Source of the DNA: Lishizhenia sp965656535 | GTDB lineage: Bacteria; Bacteroidota; Bacteroidia; Flavobacteriales_D; Crocinitomicaceae | Length of the DNA stretch: 64,000 nt | NCBI GenBank assembly: GCA_965656535.1 | Contig: CBFHKX010000009.1 | Location: forward strand, 14,310 to 78,309 | Reading direction: 5' to 3' | Shown: positions 25,907 through 35,411 of the stretch, one piece after another | Layout of the letters: each line of letters opens with the position of its first letter | Position numbering within the stretch: the first letter of the stretch is position 1 | Position numbers and translations under genes: made by a program | The notes under the pieces: model-generated | Told to the model about the DNA's origin: nothing | Databases searched by the model: none | Seen by the model: the letters and a program-made list of their open reading frames with translations, nothing else

Positions 25907-26852
25907 AGCATTGATTAAAACAGATTATAATTTTCCGAATCAAACAAAGGTTTACAAGGGAAAAGTAAGAGATGTATATACGATTAACACTGATTTGTTA
26001 GTCATGATTGCCTCAGATAGAATATCTGCGTTTGATCATGTTTTACCAAAAGGTATTCCATTTAAGGGTCAGGTTTTGAACCAAGTTGCTACTATGTTCT
26101 TGAAGGCTACAGAAGATATTGTACCTAACTGGTTGTTGGCAACTCCAGACCCTATGGTTGCAGTAGGCTTGGCTTGTGAACCTTATCGAGTTGAAATGGT
26201 AATTAGAGGGTATTTGTCTGGACATGCTGCACGCGAGTATAAAGCAGGTAAACGAATACTTTGCGGTGTAGAAATGCCAGAAGGTATGAAGGAAAACGAC
26301 AAGTTTCCAACACCAATTATTACCCCTGCTACGAAGGCGGATGAAGGCCATGATGAAGATATCTCTAGAGAGGAAATTATACTTCAAAATATAATTCCAG
26401 AAGAAGAATACATTCAACTAGAAAACTATACACGAGCATTATTTCAACGTGGTACAGAGTTAGCTGCAGAAAAAGGATTAATCTTAGTGGATACAAAATA
26501 TGAGTTTGGAAAAAAAGATGGTAAAATCTATTTAATAGATGAGATACACACTCCAGATTCTTCTCGTTATTTTTATGCAGATGGTTATGAAGAAAGACAG
26601 CGTAAAGATGAACCACAAAAACAACTTAGTAAAGAATTTGTGCGACAATGGCTAATAGAAAATGATTTTCAAGGATTGGAAGGGCAAAGCATGCCAGTAA
26701 TGCCAGATGAATTTGTAGAGGTAGTTACAGAAAGGTATATAGAATTATTTGAAAAAATAATTGGACTTCCGTTTCAAAAAGAAGACGCGAGCCATATAGA
26801 GGAAAGGGTAGAACGTAATATCTTGACTTATTTGAAAGAACAAGGAGTTTAA
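25899..26852 (+). CDS. purC: Phosphoribosylaminoimidazole-succinocarboxamide (SAICAR) synthase
   Basis: The 317-residue enzyme joins CAIR and aspartate with ATP in purine synthesis. Motifs seen are KVYKGKVRDVY, MIASDRISAFDHVLPKGIP, RVEMVIRGYLSGHA, ILVDTKYEFG and DEIHTPDSSRYFY. The length is that of the longer SAICAR synthase form found in Bacteroidota and yeast. It overlaps phoH by 8 nt. guaA, also a purine gene, follows after a 176-bp gap and has its own -7 box. Confidence 0.97.
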   Translation: MNKALIKTDYNFPNQTKVYKGKVRDVYTINTDLLVMIASDRISAFDHVLPKGIPFKGQVLNQVATMFLKATEDIVPNWLLATPDPMVAVGLACEPYRVEMVIRGYLSGHAAREYKAGKRILCGVEMPEGMKENDKFPTPIITPATKADEGHDEDISREEIILQNIIPEEEYIQLENYTRALFQRGTELAAEKGLILVDTKYEFGKKDGKIYLIDEIHTPDSSRYFYADGYEERQRKDEPQKQLSKEFVRQWLIENDFQGLEGQSMPVMPDEFVEVVTERYIELFEKIIGLPFQKEDASHIEERVERNILTYLKEQGV

Positions 26853-27015
26853 ATTTTTTAAAGCATCCATTTTATTCTTGCTTAGGTTACTTGAGATCTA
26901 TTTACGATTTCCAAAAGAGGTGTTTTTTTAAAAGTATTTTAAGCGCTAATTATAGCGGTTTTACATCAAATTATAGTTGACTTAATTTTTTGTTTTACAA
27001 CTTAATTAGAGTTAC

Positions 27016-27023
27016 TATCTTTG
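27016..27023 (+). promoter_or_regulatory. Candidate -7 box for guaA and downstream genes
   Basis: TATCTTTG matches TAnnTTTG and ends 5 nt before ATG 27029. A TTTG at 26989-26992 could be the -33 element, but its 23-nt spacing is long. A leaderless guaA transcript is implied if this box is used. Confidence 0.5.
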
Positions 27024-27028
27024 CACCC

Positions 27029-28561
27029 ATGCAAGAAAAAATTTTAATCTTAGATTTTGGTTCTCAGTATACACAACTTATAGCAAGACGAGTAAGAGAG
27101 CTAAATGTTTATTGTGAAATCCATCCATGGAATAAAGTTCCTAAGTTAGAGAGTAACATTAAGGGTGTAATCCTTTCTGGTAGTCCTTTCTCTACAAGAG
27201 ATGAAAACGCTCCAAAGCCAGATTTGTCTGAGATTAAAGGCAAACTTCCCTTGCTTGGAGTTTGTTTTGGTGCGCAGTACCTAGCACTTAATTATGGGGG
27301 TGAAGTACTGCCGTCAAAAATTAGAGAATACGGTAGAGCAAACCTTTCTTATGTAGATACAGAGAATGAATTAACACAAGGTATGTCCGACAATTCTCAA
27401 GTTTGGATGTCTCACGGTGATACAATTAAAGAAGTTCCATCAAATTATAAAATTATTGCAAGTACTCCGGATGTAAAAGTTGCAGGATATAAAATTGAAG
27501 GAGAAGTAACCTACGGAATTCAATTTCATCCAGAAGTGTATCACTCCTTAGAAGGAGGTAAGTTACTCAAAAATTATATCGTAGATATTTGTGGTTGCGC
27601 CCAAGATTGGACACCCGACTCATTTGTTGAAGATACGGTTGAAAAACTCAAAGCGCAGCTTGGAGAAGATAAAGTTATACTTGGTCTTTCGGGAGGTGTT
27701 GATTCTTCAGTTGCTGCAGTTTTATTGCATAAAGCGATTGGTGAAAACCTACATTGTATTTTTGTGAACAATGGATTATTGCGTAAAAACGAATACGATT
27801 CTGTTTTAGAAAGTTATAACGGAATGGGTTTAAATGTTAAGGGAGTAGATGCTTCTGCTTTCTTTTACAAAGAATTAGAAGGTTTAACAGACCCAGAAGC
27901 AAAAAGAAAAGCAATTGGCAAAGTCTTTGTAGATGTCTTTGACGAAGAATCTAAACTAGTAAAAGATGCTAAATGGTTAGGTCAAGGAACAATTTATCCA
28001 GATGTGATTGAGTCTGTTTCTGCAACGGGTGGACCGTCAGCTACAATAAAATCTCACCATAACGTTGGTGGATTGCCAGATTACATGAAGCTAAAAGTTG
28101 TAGAGCCTTTAAAACTATTGTTTAAAGACGAAGTTAGAAGAGTTGGAAAATCACTTGATATTTCTCCTGCAATTTTGGGTAGACACCCATTCCCTGGACC
28201 GGGATTAGGAATTCGAATTTTAGGAGATGTAACTGCAGAAAAGGTTAGAATTCTTCAAGAAGTAGATCATATTTTTATTTCTTCACTTAAAGAAGAAGGG
28301 TTGTATGATGAGGTTTGGCAGGCAGGAGCAATTTTCCTACCTATACAATCTGTTGGAGTTATGGGAGATGAAAGAACATATGAGAACGCAGTAGCGTTAA
28401 GAGCGGTTACCTCTACAGATGGTATGACAGCTGATTGGTGCCATCTACCTTATACGTTTTTAGCTAAAGTTTCAAATAAAATAATTAATCAAGTCAAAGG
28501 GATAAATAGAGTAACATATGACATAAGCTCTAAACCACCTGCTACTATAGAATGGGAATAA
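27029..28561 (+). CDS. guaA: GMP synthase (glutamine-hydrolysing)
   Basis: The 510-residue enzyme converts XMP to GMP. The class I glutamine amidotransferase domain (1-190) has nucleophile Cys79 in GVCFGAQYL and the His-Glu pair in FHPEVYHS. The ATP-pyrophosphatase domain has the P-loop LGLSGGVDSSVAA, and the C-terminal dimerisation domain ends KPPATIEWE. The start is ATG 27029; a TTG at 26990 would add 13 residues and overlap the -7 box. The LysM protein gene begins 1 bp after the stop, so guaA probably leads a longer operon. Confidence 0.97.
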   Translation: MQEKILILDFGSQYTQLIARRVRELNVYCEIHPWNKVPKLESNIKGVILSGSPFSTRDENAPKPDLSEIKGKLPLLGVCFGAQYLALNYGGEVLPSKIREYGRANLSYVDTENELTQGMSDNSQVWMSHGDTIKEVPSNYKIIASTPDVKVAGYKIEGEVTYGIQFHPEVYHSLEGGKLLKNYIVDICGCAQDWTPDSFVEDTVEKLKAQLGEDKVILGLSGGVDSSVAAVLLHKAIGENLHCIFVNNGLLRKNEYDSVLESYNGMGLNVKGVDASAFFYKELEGLTDPEAKRKAIGKVFVDVFDEESKLVKDAKWLGQGTIYPDVIESVSATGGPSATIKSHHNVGGLPDYMKLKVVEPLKLLFKDEVRRVGKSLDISPAILGRHPFPGPGLGIRILGDVTAEKVRILQEVDHIFISSLKEEGLYDEVWQAGAIFLPIQSVGVMGDERTYENAVALRAVTSTDGMTADWCHLPYTFLAKVSNKIINQVKGINRVTYDISSKPPATIEWE

Positions 28562-28562
28562 T

Positions 28563-30398
28563 ATGAAAGGAATAATTGTAAGTCTTTTTACACTCTTAGC
28601 ACTGAGTGTTTTTGCACAGCCAGAGTTAGCGCAAAAAAAAGTTGTTAAAAACAAAGTATGCTACGTTCATGTAGTGCAAGAAGGTAATACGCTTTATGGT
28701 ATTCAAAGATTGTACAATGTTCCTGTTAAAGAAATAATTGCTTTCAATCAAGGTGTAGAAGAAGATTTACAGGTAGGACAGATTATTTATATTCCTTCCG
28801 AACTTTCCGTAGAGGATACAGAAACGATAGACTACTTCTTTCATACGGTTGAGCCAAATCAAACGCTTTATGGTATTTCAAGAATTTATGAATGTGCGGT
28901 AGATGATTTATTGAAACTTAACCCAGATGCTGCCAGTGGTATACAGGTAGGCGAGAGACTAAAAATTAAAAAAGATAAGAAGACCGAAACAGTGCTACCT
29001 ATAGCCAAAACGGTAGGTAGCGAAATTTTGAAAGAGGAATTAAAAGTTGCATTTCAAGATAGTATTGCTCTTCATACGGTTCAAAAAGAACAAACGCTTT
29101 ATGCGATATCAAAGAAGTATAAGGTTGACGTTGACGAGCTAGTACGTTTAAATAACATAAAGAAAGGTAAGATTAAAGAAGGTGAGGTTTTAAAAATTCC
29201 ACTTCAAAAACAAGTTGTTCAAACGATTAAACAACAGCCAATTCCTCGTCCATTTCCATTAGATTCATTACGCGTAACCGATACTATTTCATTTGCATTA
29301 AAGGCGAAGTATAAAATAGCCGTTATCTTACCTTTTTTATACGAAAAAAATGGAAGTGCTATCTCGGGAATAGTAAACGCAAAAACGAAGCTTAATCCAA
29401 TTTCGGATGTAGCTGTAGAGTTTTATACAGGAGCAAAAGTAGCGTTAGATTCTTTAGAGAAAATGGGGCTAGTAGCAGAAGTAGAGTTTTTTGATTCAAA
29501 ACGAGATTCATTAACGGTAGCTAAACTAGTAAACAGTAATGCCTTTCAAAATACAGATATCGTAATTGGGCCATTCTTCACACAAACTATTGAAGTAGTT
29601 GCAAATTGGGCGAAAGAAAATAAAAAAAGAATGGTGGTGCCTGTTCCTATTGATACAAAGTATTTAAAAAACAACCCCTACGTTAGTTGTGCTGTACCCT
29701 CAGAATTAACACAAATTAAGGCTCTTGCGAATTACATAGCTAGAACGCACGGAGATGATAATGTGGTACTTGTAAAGTCGGGTATTAGCACAGATAATTT
29801 AAATTATCAAACCTTTAGAGATGAGTTTAACAGATTAACTACAGAAAAGTCCTACAGAGCAGTACTAAAAGAGGTTAGTTTAGGCGGATCATCAGGAACA
29901 GATTTATCTTATGCCGTTGTAAAAGATACCTTAACTGTCTTTGTAGATTTATCAGAGAATGTATCGCATGTTATGAAGTTTATGACAACCCTAAACAAGG
30001 TTAAAAATAAATCTGGATTCTCTAAAGCTCAAATTATTGCTGTAGGAAGAAAGGAATGGATGAATATTGGAGAATTGAATTCTTATTATAAGAACAGGGC
30101 ACAATTACATTTTGTTTCTCCGAATGATTTAAACTACGAAAAGTTAGAAATGAAGAACTTTGTTTTAGACGTTAGAAAACAATTTGGTATAGATGCATCA
30201 AAATACACTGCTCAAGGTTTTGATGTTACATATAATTATTTAAGTAATTATTGTTTAGGAATGAATGTACAAGGTGGATTAATAAACGACATTAAAATCT
30301 CCCAAAAAGGCCACGGAAATGGTTCGGAAAATAGTACATGCTTTATCCTTAAACAAGAAGATTTTTCAATAAAAAGGGTAAGTGTTGTTTATGACTAA
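28563..30398 (+). CDS. LysM-repeat protein with a type 1 periplasmic-binding-like domain
   Basis: The 611-residue protein has a signal peptide (1-18) and three LysM domains. These are at about 33-78 (VQEGNTLYGIQRLY), 90-133 (VEPNQTLYGISRIY) and 166-210 (VQKEQTLYAISKKY), and bind peptidoglycan. Residues about 250-600 look like a type 1 periplasmic binding fold: KYKIAVILPFLYEKNG, VEFYTGAKVALDSLEKMG, DIVIGPFFTQTIEVVANWAKENKK. Such a protein would sit on the cell wall in the periplasm and may sense or regulate cell-wall synthesis, as LpoA does; this is inference. It is sandwiched tightly between guaA (1-bp gap) and hemF (8-nt overlap). Confidence 0.88.
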   Translation: MKGIIVSLFTLLALSVFAQPELAQKKVVKNKVCYVHVVQEGNTLYGIQRLYNVPVKEIIAFNQGVEEDLQVGQIIYIPSELSVEDTETIDYFFHTVEPNQTLYGISRIYECAVDDLLKLNPDAASGIQVGERLKIKKDKKTETVLPIAKTVGSEILKEELKVAFQDSIALHTVQKEQTLYAISKKYKVDVDELVRLNNIKKGKIKEGEVLKIPLQKQVVQTIKQQPIPRPFPLDSLRVTDTISFALKAKYKIAVILPFLYEKNGSAISGIVNAKTKLNPISDVAVEFYTGAKVALDSLEKMGLVAEVEFFDSKRDSLTVAKLVNSNAFQNTDIVIGPFFTQTIEVVANWAKENKKRMVVPVPIDTKYLKNNPYVSCAVPSELTQIKALANYIARTHGDDNVVLVKSGISTDNLNYQTFRDEFNRLTTEKSYRAVLKEVSLGGSSGTDLSYAVVKDTLTVFVDLSENVSHVMKFMTTLNKVKNKSGFSKAQIIAVGRKEWMNIGELNSYYKNRAQLHFVSPNDLNYEKLEMKNFVLDVRKQFGIDASKYTAQGFDVTYNYLSNYCLGMNVQGGLINDIKISQKGHGNGSENSTCFILKQEDFSIKRVSVVYD

Positions 30399-31287
30399 AG
30401 AAGAAATAAGCGAAGCGTTTAAGTTGCTTCAAGATCGAATTTGTAAACGATTAGAAGTACTAGATACTAAAGCACAATTTCACCAAGACCTTTGGAGTAG
30501 AAAAGAAGGTGGAGGAGGTAGAACTAGAATTATTCAAGAAGGTAAGGTTTTCGAAAAAGGAGGTGTTAATTATTCTGCGGTTCACGGTCCTGTTTCTGAC
30601 ATGATGCGCAAGCAATTAAAGTTAGATGGGAATGAATTTTATGCTACTGGCGTATCCATTGTCTTGCATCCTCACAATCCTCATGTTCCTATCATGCATA
30701 TGAATGTGCGTTATTTTGAGTTAGATACCGGAGAACATTGGTTTGGTGGAGGGATAGATATGACTCCTCATTATGTGATTCCAAATCAAGCAAAAGACTT
30801 TCATTTAGCTTTAAAAGAAATTTGTGATAAATATGACCCAACTTTTTATCCAGAATATAAAAAATGGGCAGATAAGTATTTTTTTATTCCCCATAGAGAG
30901 GAAACTAGAGGTGTAGGCGGTATTTTTTATGATCACATAAAAACCAAATCACAAGCTGAAAAAGAGAAAATGATCAATTTTGCTCTGGATTTAGGAGATG
31001 CTTTTGCGCAACTGTATGAACATCAATATCGTTTAGGTGTTATAAAAGAAGTTTCAGAGCAGAATATTTTGTGGAGAAACATAAGAAGAGGAAGGTATGC
31101 AGAGTTTAACTTAGTATATGATAGAGGTACGCATTTCGGTTTAAAAACTGGAGGCAGAATTGAATCTATATTAATGAGCTTGCCTAAAACCGTGGGTTGG
31201 GAATATAATTATGTTCCAGAAGAAAATTCTGACGAAGCCCAAACATTGAAGTGGTTAAAGGAAATACCAGAATGGATAGATATATAA
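30391..31287 (+). CDS. hemF: Oxygen-dependent coproporphyrinogen III oxidase
   Basis: The 298-residue enzyme decarboxylates coproporphyrinogen III to protoporphyrinogen IX in haem synthesis, using O2. Motifs include GGGGRTRI, YFATG-like EFYATGVSIVLHPHNP, MHMNVRYFE, WFGGGIDMTPHY, FIPHREETRGVGGIF and the C-terminal YNLVYDRGT-type segment (FNLVYDRGTHFGL). The start is ATG 30391, which overlaps the preceding stop as ATGACTAA; the GTG three codons upstream was rejected. It implies an aerobic or facultative lifestyle. Confidence 0.97.
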   Translation: MTKEEISEAFKLLQDRICKRLEVLDTKAQFHQDLWSRKEGGGGRTRIIQEGKVFEKGGVNYSAVHGPVSDMMRKQLKLDGNEFYATGVSIVLHPHNPHVPIMHMNVRYFELDTGEHWFGGGIDMTPHYVIPNQAKDFHLALKEICDKYDPTFYPEYKKWADKYFFIPHREETRGVGGIFYDHIKTKSQAEKEKMINFALDLGDAFAQLYEHQYRLGVIKEVSEQNILWRNIRRGRYAEFNLVYDRGTHFGLKTGGRIESILMSLPKTVGWEYNYVPEENSDEAQTLKWLKEIPEWIDI

Positions 31288-31299
31288 AAGTATAGTGAA

Positions 31300-31539
31300 A
31301 TGAAAATTATAGTCATTACAGTAAGTTTAGTTTTAACTGGTTTTGTTTTTTCTCAGGAAGAGAAAACGGCATCGAAAAAAGAAGTGAAAAAAGAACAAAA
31401 CAGAGCAACTGAATTGCCTATTTCTAAGTCAGAAGGTAAAATCATAATTAGAGAAAAGAAAAGACCGATGGCTTCAGGACAAAAGTCGACACAAAAAGTA
31501 GCAATAGAACCTAAGAAACAAAAGCAACAGAAAAAGTAA
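31300..31539 (+). CDS. Small Lys-rich secreted protein preceding giant adhesin 1
   Basis: The 79-residue product has a signal peptide (about 1-18, ending FVFSQ). Its roughly 60-residue mature part contains about 16 lysines and ends QKQQKK. No domain is recognised and it is probably disordered. It lies 12 bp after hemF and 6 bp before the 1247-aa adhesin, so it is cotranscribed with both. It is the first of three small signal-peptide proteins that each precede a giant type B T9SS protein. Coding status rests on the signal peptide and the tight spacing. Confidence 0.65.
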   Translation: MKIIVITVSLVLTGFVFSQEEKTASKKEVKKEQNRATELPISKSEGKIIIREKKRPMASGQKSTQKVAIEPKKQKQQKK

Positions 31540-31545
31540 AATATA

Positions 31546-34500
31546 ATGCTGTTTAATAGACTTTTTTCTTTTTTTCTTCTTGTCTGGGCTGCTTCTTTTT
31601 CCACATTAGCCCAGTCCTGCAATATTTCAAATTTCGAAGTTTATGGCAATCAAAATGCTTGCGATACTTTTTGGACGATGGATGGAGTAGTTGAGTTTCA
31701 GAATCCACCTGCTACAGGAGATTTGATTTTTGAAGATTGCGCTGGAAATATTAGTGTTTTAGCATCAGCACCTTTTACCTCTCCTATTAATTATTCGGGT
31801 ATTACAGGTCCTATTACCAGCCTTACAGCAAGTAATTGTAATTTCGAAGTATATTTTTCAGCACAACCTACCTGCTTAAACTCAGATAGTATTCTTTTTC
31901 CTGCCACCGCTCCGCCAGAAGAAGCAGGCACAGTTACTCCAAACCTTACAGGAGAAGGAATAAATAATTATATTTTATGCGATGGTGATGTACTTACCAT
32001 AAATTCAAATGACGATTATAATATTCAAAGCACCAATCCTGCAGACAATCCCTCTCTAATTTATTTTGTTTACACTTGTCCTCCATCCCCTGGTGGTATT
32101 GGTATCAATCCAGCTGCAGATCCTTGTTTTCAAAATTACTTTACATCAGAAGATATTACATTGACAAACAATGGAGGCTCTGCAGACCCGTTAATTCAAG
32201 CCTTAGGAAATCCTACAGATAACATTTTTTATATCGTACCGATGACCGCGGTAAACGTAGTTGGTAACAACATAACAATCACTCAAGACTGTTATGACTT
32301 AGCCTTAGATCAAATGGTCACTGTACAATATTTAAACCCAATAGTTACAAGTCTAACAGAAAGCTGCAGTACAGGTGAAGCGATAATTAATATTCAAGGT
32401 GGATATACAGAGCTCTATCCCGGGCCGGGTTCACAAAATATAGTTTCAAATATACAACCTCCTTCACTTACTTTTAACGGTACATTTATCGATAATAACG
32501 GAAATTTAATTTTGGAATTTCTCACAGAAGGTTTAGCTTATTCTTTTGATATAACAGGTGCCAATGGGTGTACAACATCATTTTCATCTACTTTTATCAC
32601 TCCAGACGATGCTAGCTTTACGTACCCAAACAATTCTTTTTGTGTTACAGATATTGACCCGTCGCCTACCGTAACAGGCGTAAATGGAGGAACCTTTTCT
32701 TCCACTCCTGGATTAACATTAGATCCAGTTTCAGGGACAGTAGATTTGTCTACATCTCTTCCAGGAAATTACACGGTTACCTATCAAACTCCTCCTTCTA
32801 TATGTTCAGGAATAGAAACATTTGCGATAGTCGTTAATGATTTACCTCTTTTATCTCCTTCCAATAGCGGACCAATCTGTATAGGTCAAGCTGTAAATTT
32901 ATCAGCTTCAAATGCAGTAAGTTATACGTGGGATAATGGTTTGGGTGTTGGACAAAACCAGACCGTATCTCCAACAGCAACTACTGCTTACACGGTTACA
33001 GCTACAGATATAAATGGATGCTCTAATTCAGCAACTACAACGGTGCTTGTCAACCCTCTGCCAATTGTTGATGCAGGTACAGATATTGCAGTTTGTTCAG
33101 GTAATTTGGCTACCTTAAATGGTTCCGGAGCATTAACATATGTCTGGGATAATGCTGTTTCTAATGGTGTTCCGTTTGCTCCATTAGTAACAAATACATA
33201 CACAGTAACAGGTACAGATAACAATAGTTGTTCAAATACAGATCAAGTAGTAGTTACCGTTAATGATTTACCCGTTGTATCAGTCGGAGCAGATCAAAGC
33301 GTTTGTGAAAATTCGTCAGTGGTTTTATCCGCATCCGGAACACCTACTATAAGTTGGGATAATGGTGTAACTAACAACACTTCATTTGTTCCAAATATCG
33401 GTACCACAACCTATACAGCCACAGGGACAGATGCCAACGGTTGTTCAAATACAGCGAGTGTTAACATAACTGTAAATCCAAATCCAGTAGTTACTATCTT
33501 AGGTAATACAAGCTATTGTCAGGGCACGAGTGCTTCGCTGCAAGTGAATACCACGGCTGTTTCTTATGTTTGGAGTTCGGGAGGAAATCTACAAACAGAA
33601 ACCGTAACTACTGCAGATAACCCAATTTCTGTAACAATAACAGATGCAAATGGATGCAACGCTACTTCTGCAGCTCTTTCGGTTACAGAGTTGCTACCAG
33701 TTACTACCAATAACAATATAGAGATTTGTCAAGGTCAAACCGCAATTATACATGGAAATATAGAAACAGTAGACGGAACTTATACGCAAGTTTTTCCAGA
33801 TGTTAATGGATGCGACAGTACGTCAAACGTTGTTTTAACTGTTAACCCTTTGCCCACTGTAAATGCAGGAGCAGATTTTACAACATGCGAAAACACCCCG
33901 ATAACATTAACCGGATCTGGGGTTTTGCTGTTATCGTGGGACAATGGAGTAGTAGATAATGTTCCGTTTTTACCTCCTTTAGGAGTTACCACGTATACAC
34001 TTACGGGTACTGATGCAAACGGATGCTCAAATACCTCTAGTTTAGATGTAACAGTTTTACAAAACCCATTTGTAGATGCAGGTGCTGACCTATTAGTATG
34101 TGATGGTGAACAAGTTGTTTTAAGTGCACTAACTCCCGATCCGTCAACGGTTTTAACTTGGGATAATGGAGTGCAAAATAGTATTGCTTTTACTCCAAGT
34201 ATTGGTGTTTTAAATTACCAAGTTACAGCTATAGATATTAATGGTTGCAGCTCTTCAGATGATGTACAAGTAGCTGTCTCTCCATTGCCAACAGTAGATG
34301 CTGGCGCAAATCAAATTGTTTGCGAAGGTGAATCAACCACGTTAAACGCCAGTGGAGCAACAACTTATATTTGGAACAATGGAGTAAGTAATGGAGTGCC
34401 TTTCTCACCTACTCAAGATACCTTTTATGTTGTAACAGGTACAACGCCATTGGGGTGTTCATCTTCAGATAGTGTATTTATAGCAATTGAAAATTTAAAT

Positions 34501-35289
34501 CAAGTTTCTTTTTCGGCCAATGAGGTTCAAGGTTGCGCTCCTCTAAATGTTGTGTTTACCGGAACTGATATTCCTAATTCTACTTGTCTTTGGGATTTTG
34601 GAAACGGATTTACAAGTACTTCTTGCACAAGTAGTTCGGCTGTATTCTTAAATACAGGATGTTATGATATTTCATATACAAGTATAAGTCAAAACGGATG
34701 TGAAAGCACTGCAACCTTGATTGATTATGTGTGCGTAGATGAAAGTCCTACTGCGTTGTTTTCAAGTTCGACAAACCAAATCTCTTTAGATGCTTCAGAG
34801 GTTAGTTTCTTTAATAATTCAACTGGGGCTTCTAGTTATTCTTGGGATTTTAGTGGTCAGGGAACCTCAACCTCTCTTAACCCGAGCTTCGAATTTACTA
34901 TAGATGATGTAACACAGTTCGAAATAAACTTAACCGCTATTTCAGATTTAGGCTGTACAGATACTTTCACACTTTTAATTAATTCAGTAGAGGAATTGCT
35001 TTTTTATGTGCCTAATTCATTTACCCCTGATGGTAATGAATTAAATAACCTTTTTCTTCCTATTTTTACACAAGGCTTTGATGCATTTGATTATAACTTG
35101 CTCATCTTTAACCGATGGGGAGAGGTTGTCTTTGAATCAAATAATCCCACTGTAGGTTGGGACGGAACCTATGGAATGGATGGAGGTTCAATTGTTAAAA
35201 CAGGTACTTATGTTTGGAAAATTGAATTTAAAACCGATCAAAGTGATGAGCGCAAGCTCTCAACAGGACACGTAAATGTATTGCGTTAG
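31546..35289 (+). CDS. Giant secreted repeat protein with gliding-associated CHU_C (type B T9SS) domain, adhesin 1
   Basis: The 1247-residue protein has a signal peptide (about 1-22, FSTLAQ), a Cys-containing N-terminal region, and about eight Ig/HYR-like modules of 50-75 residues (about 433-985). Most modules follow the pattern AGAD..VC, LSASG, WDNGV, TTYTVTGTDANGCS. Two PKD-like domains follow (about 986-1145) and then the C-terminal domain starting FYVPNSFTPDGNE with FNRWGEVVFES and GTYVWKIEFK. That C-terminal domain is the TIGR04131-type sorting signal exported by the type IX system and typical of SprB-like adhesins. The product should be surface-exposed or released. A/T-rich hairpin DNA follows at 35319. 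Confidence 0.93.
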   Translation: MLFNRLFSFFLLVWAASFSTLAQSCNISNFEVYGNQNACDTFWTMDGVVEFQNPPATGDLIFEDCAGNISVLASAPFTSPINYSGITGPITSLTASNCNFEVYFSAQPTCLNSDSILFPATAPPEEAGTVTPNLTGEGINNYILCDGDVLTINSNDDYNIQSTNPADNPSLIYFVYTCPPSPGGIGINPAADPCFQNYFTSEDITLTNNGGSADPLIQALGNPTDNIFYIVPMTAVNVVGNNITITQDCYDLALDQMVTVQYLNPIVTSLTESCSTGEAIINIQGGYTELYPGPGSQNIVSNIQPPSLTFNGTFIDNNGNLILEFLTEGLAYSFDITGANGCTTSFSSTFITPDDASFTYPNNSFCVTDIDPSPTVTGVNGGTFSSTPGLTLDPVSGTVDLSTSLPGNYTVTYQTPPSICSGIETFAIVVNDLPLLSPSNSGPICIGQAVNLSASNAVSYTWDNGLGVGQNQTVSPTATTAYTVTATDINGCSNSATTTVLVNPLPIVDAGTDIAVCSGNLATLNGSGALTYVWDNAVSNGVPFAPLVTNTYTVTGTDNNSCSNTDQVVVTVNDLPVVSVGADQSVCENSSVVLSASGTPTISWDNGVTNNTSFVPNIGTTTYTATGTDANGCSNTASVNITVNPNPVVTILGNTSYCQGTSASLQVNTTAVSYVWSSGGNLQTETVTTADNPISVTITDANGCNATSAALSVTELLPVTTNNNIEICQGQTAIIHGNIETVDGTYTQVFPDVNGCDSTSNVVLTVNPLPTVNAGADFTTCENTPITLTGSGVLLLSWDNGVVDNVPFLPPLGVTTYTLTGTDANGCSNTSSLDVTVLQNPFVDAGADLLVCDGEQVVLSALTPDPSTVLTWDNGVQNSIAFTPSIGVLNYQVTAIDINGCSSSDDVQVAVSPLPTVDAGANQIVCEGESTTLNASGATTYIWNNGVSNGVPFSPTQDTFYVVTGTTPLGCSSSDSVFIAIENLNQVSFSANEVQGCAPLNVVFTGTDIPNSTCLWDFGNGFTSTSCTSSSAVFLNTGCYDISYTSISQNGCESTATLIDYVCVDESPTALFSSSTNQISLDASEVSFFNNSTGASSYSWDFSGQGTSTSLNPSFEFTIDDVTQFEINLTAISDLGCTDTFTLLINSVEELLFYVPNSFTPDGNELNNLFLPIFTQGFDAFDYNLLIFNRWGEVVFESNNPTVGWDGTYGMDGGSIVKTGTYVWKIEFKTDQSDERKLSTGHVNVLR
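32842..34500 (+). repeat. Tandem protein-coding repeat modules within adhesin 1
   Basis: About eight degenerate modules of 150-220 bp run without gaps through this stretch. Each typical module encodes a cysteine near its start (VC), a WDNGV-like strand and a second cysteine in NGCS. One related module also occurs in adhesin 2 near 37216-37420. The repeats are diverged at DNA level, so recent expansion is not evident. Confidence 0.8.
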
Positions 35290-35318
35290 TTGTTTTAAAC
35301 TTAACAAATAAGTAAAAA

Positions 35319-35344
35319 AAGATTAAATTAATCTTAACTTTTTT
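35319..35344 (+). terminator. Weak A/T-rich terminator-like hairpin after adhesin 1
   Basis: Inverted repeat AAGATTAA/TTAATCTT (35319-35326 with 35328-35335) is followed after 3 nt by a T6 run. The stem is short and A/T-rich, so termination may be partial. Confidence 0.4.
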
Positions 35345-35411
35345 ATCTTCTTTTTTTTCTAAGCAACCAATTAAGGAAATAGTCGTTTCTTTGGTAACTA
35401 AAGTTTTTCAA

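Noticed and set aside
26943..26962. Hairpin CGCTA-ATTA-TAGCG between purC and guaA as terminator
   Set aside because: The stem is only 5 bp and the T-run is 4 bases; too weak to claim.
26990..27028. TTG start upstream of guaA
   Set aside because: It would overlap the TATCTTTG box and add residues absent from GMP synthases.
32842..34500. CRISPR-like repeats in adhesin 1
   Set aside because: The repeats are in frame, diverged and encode Ig/HYR-like modules; there are no identical short repeats with unique spacers.
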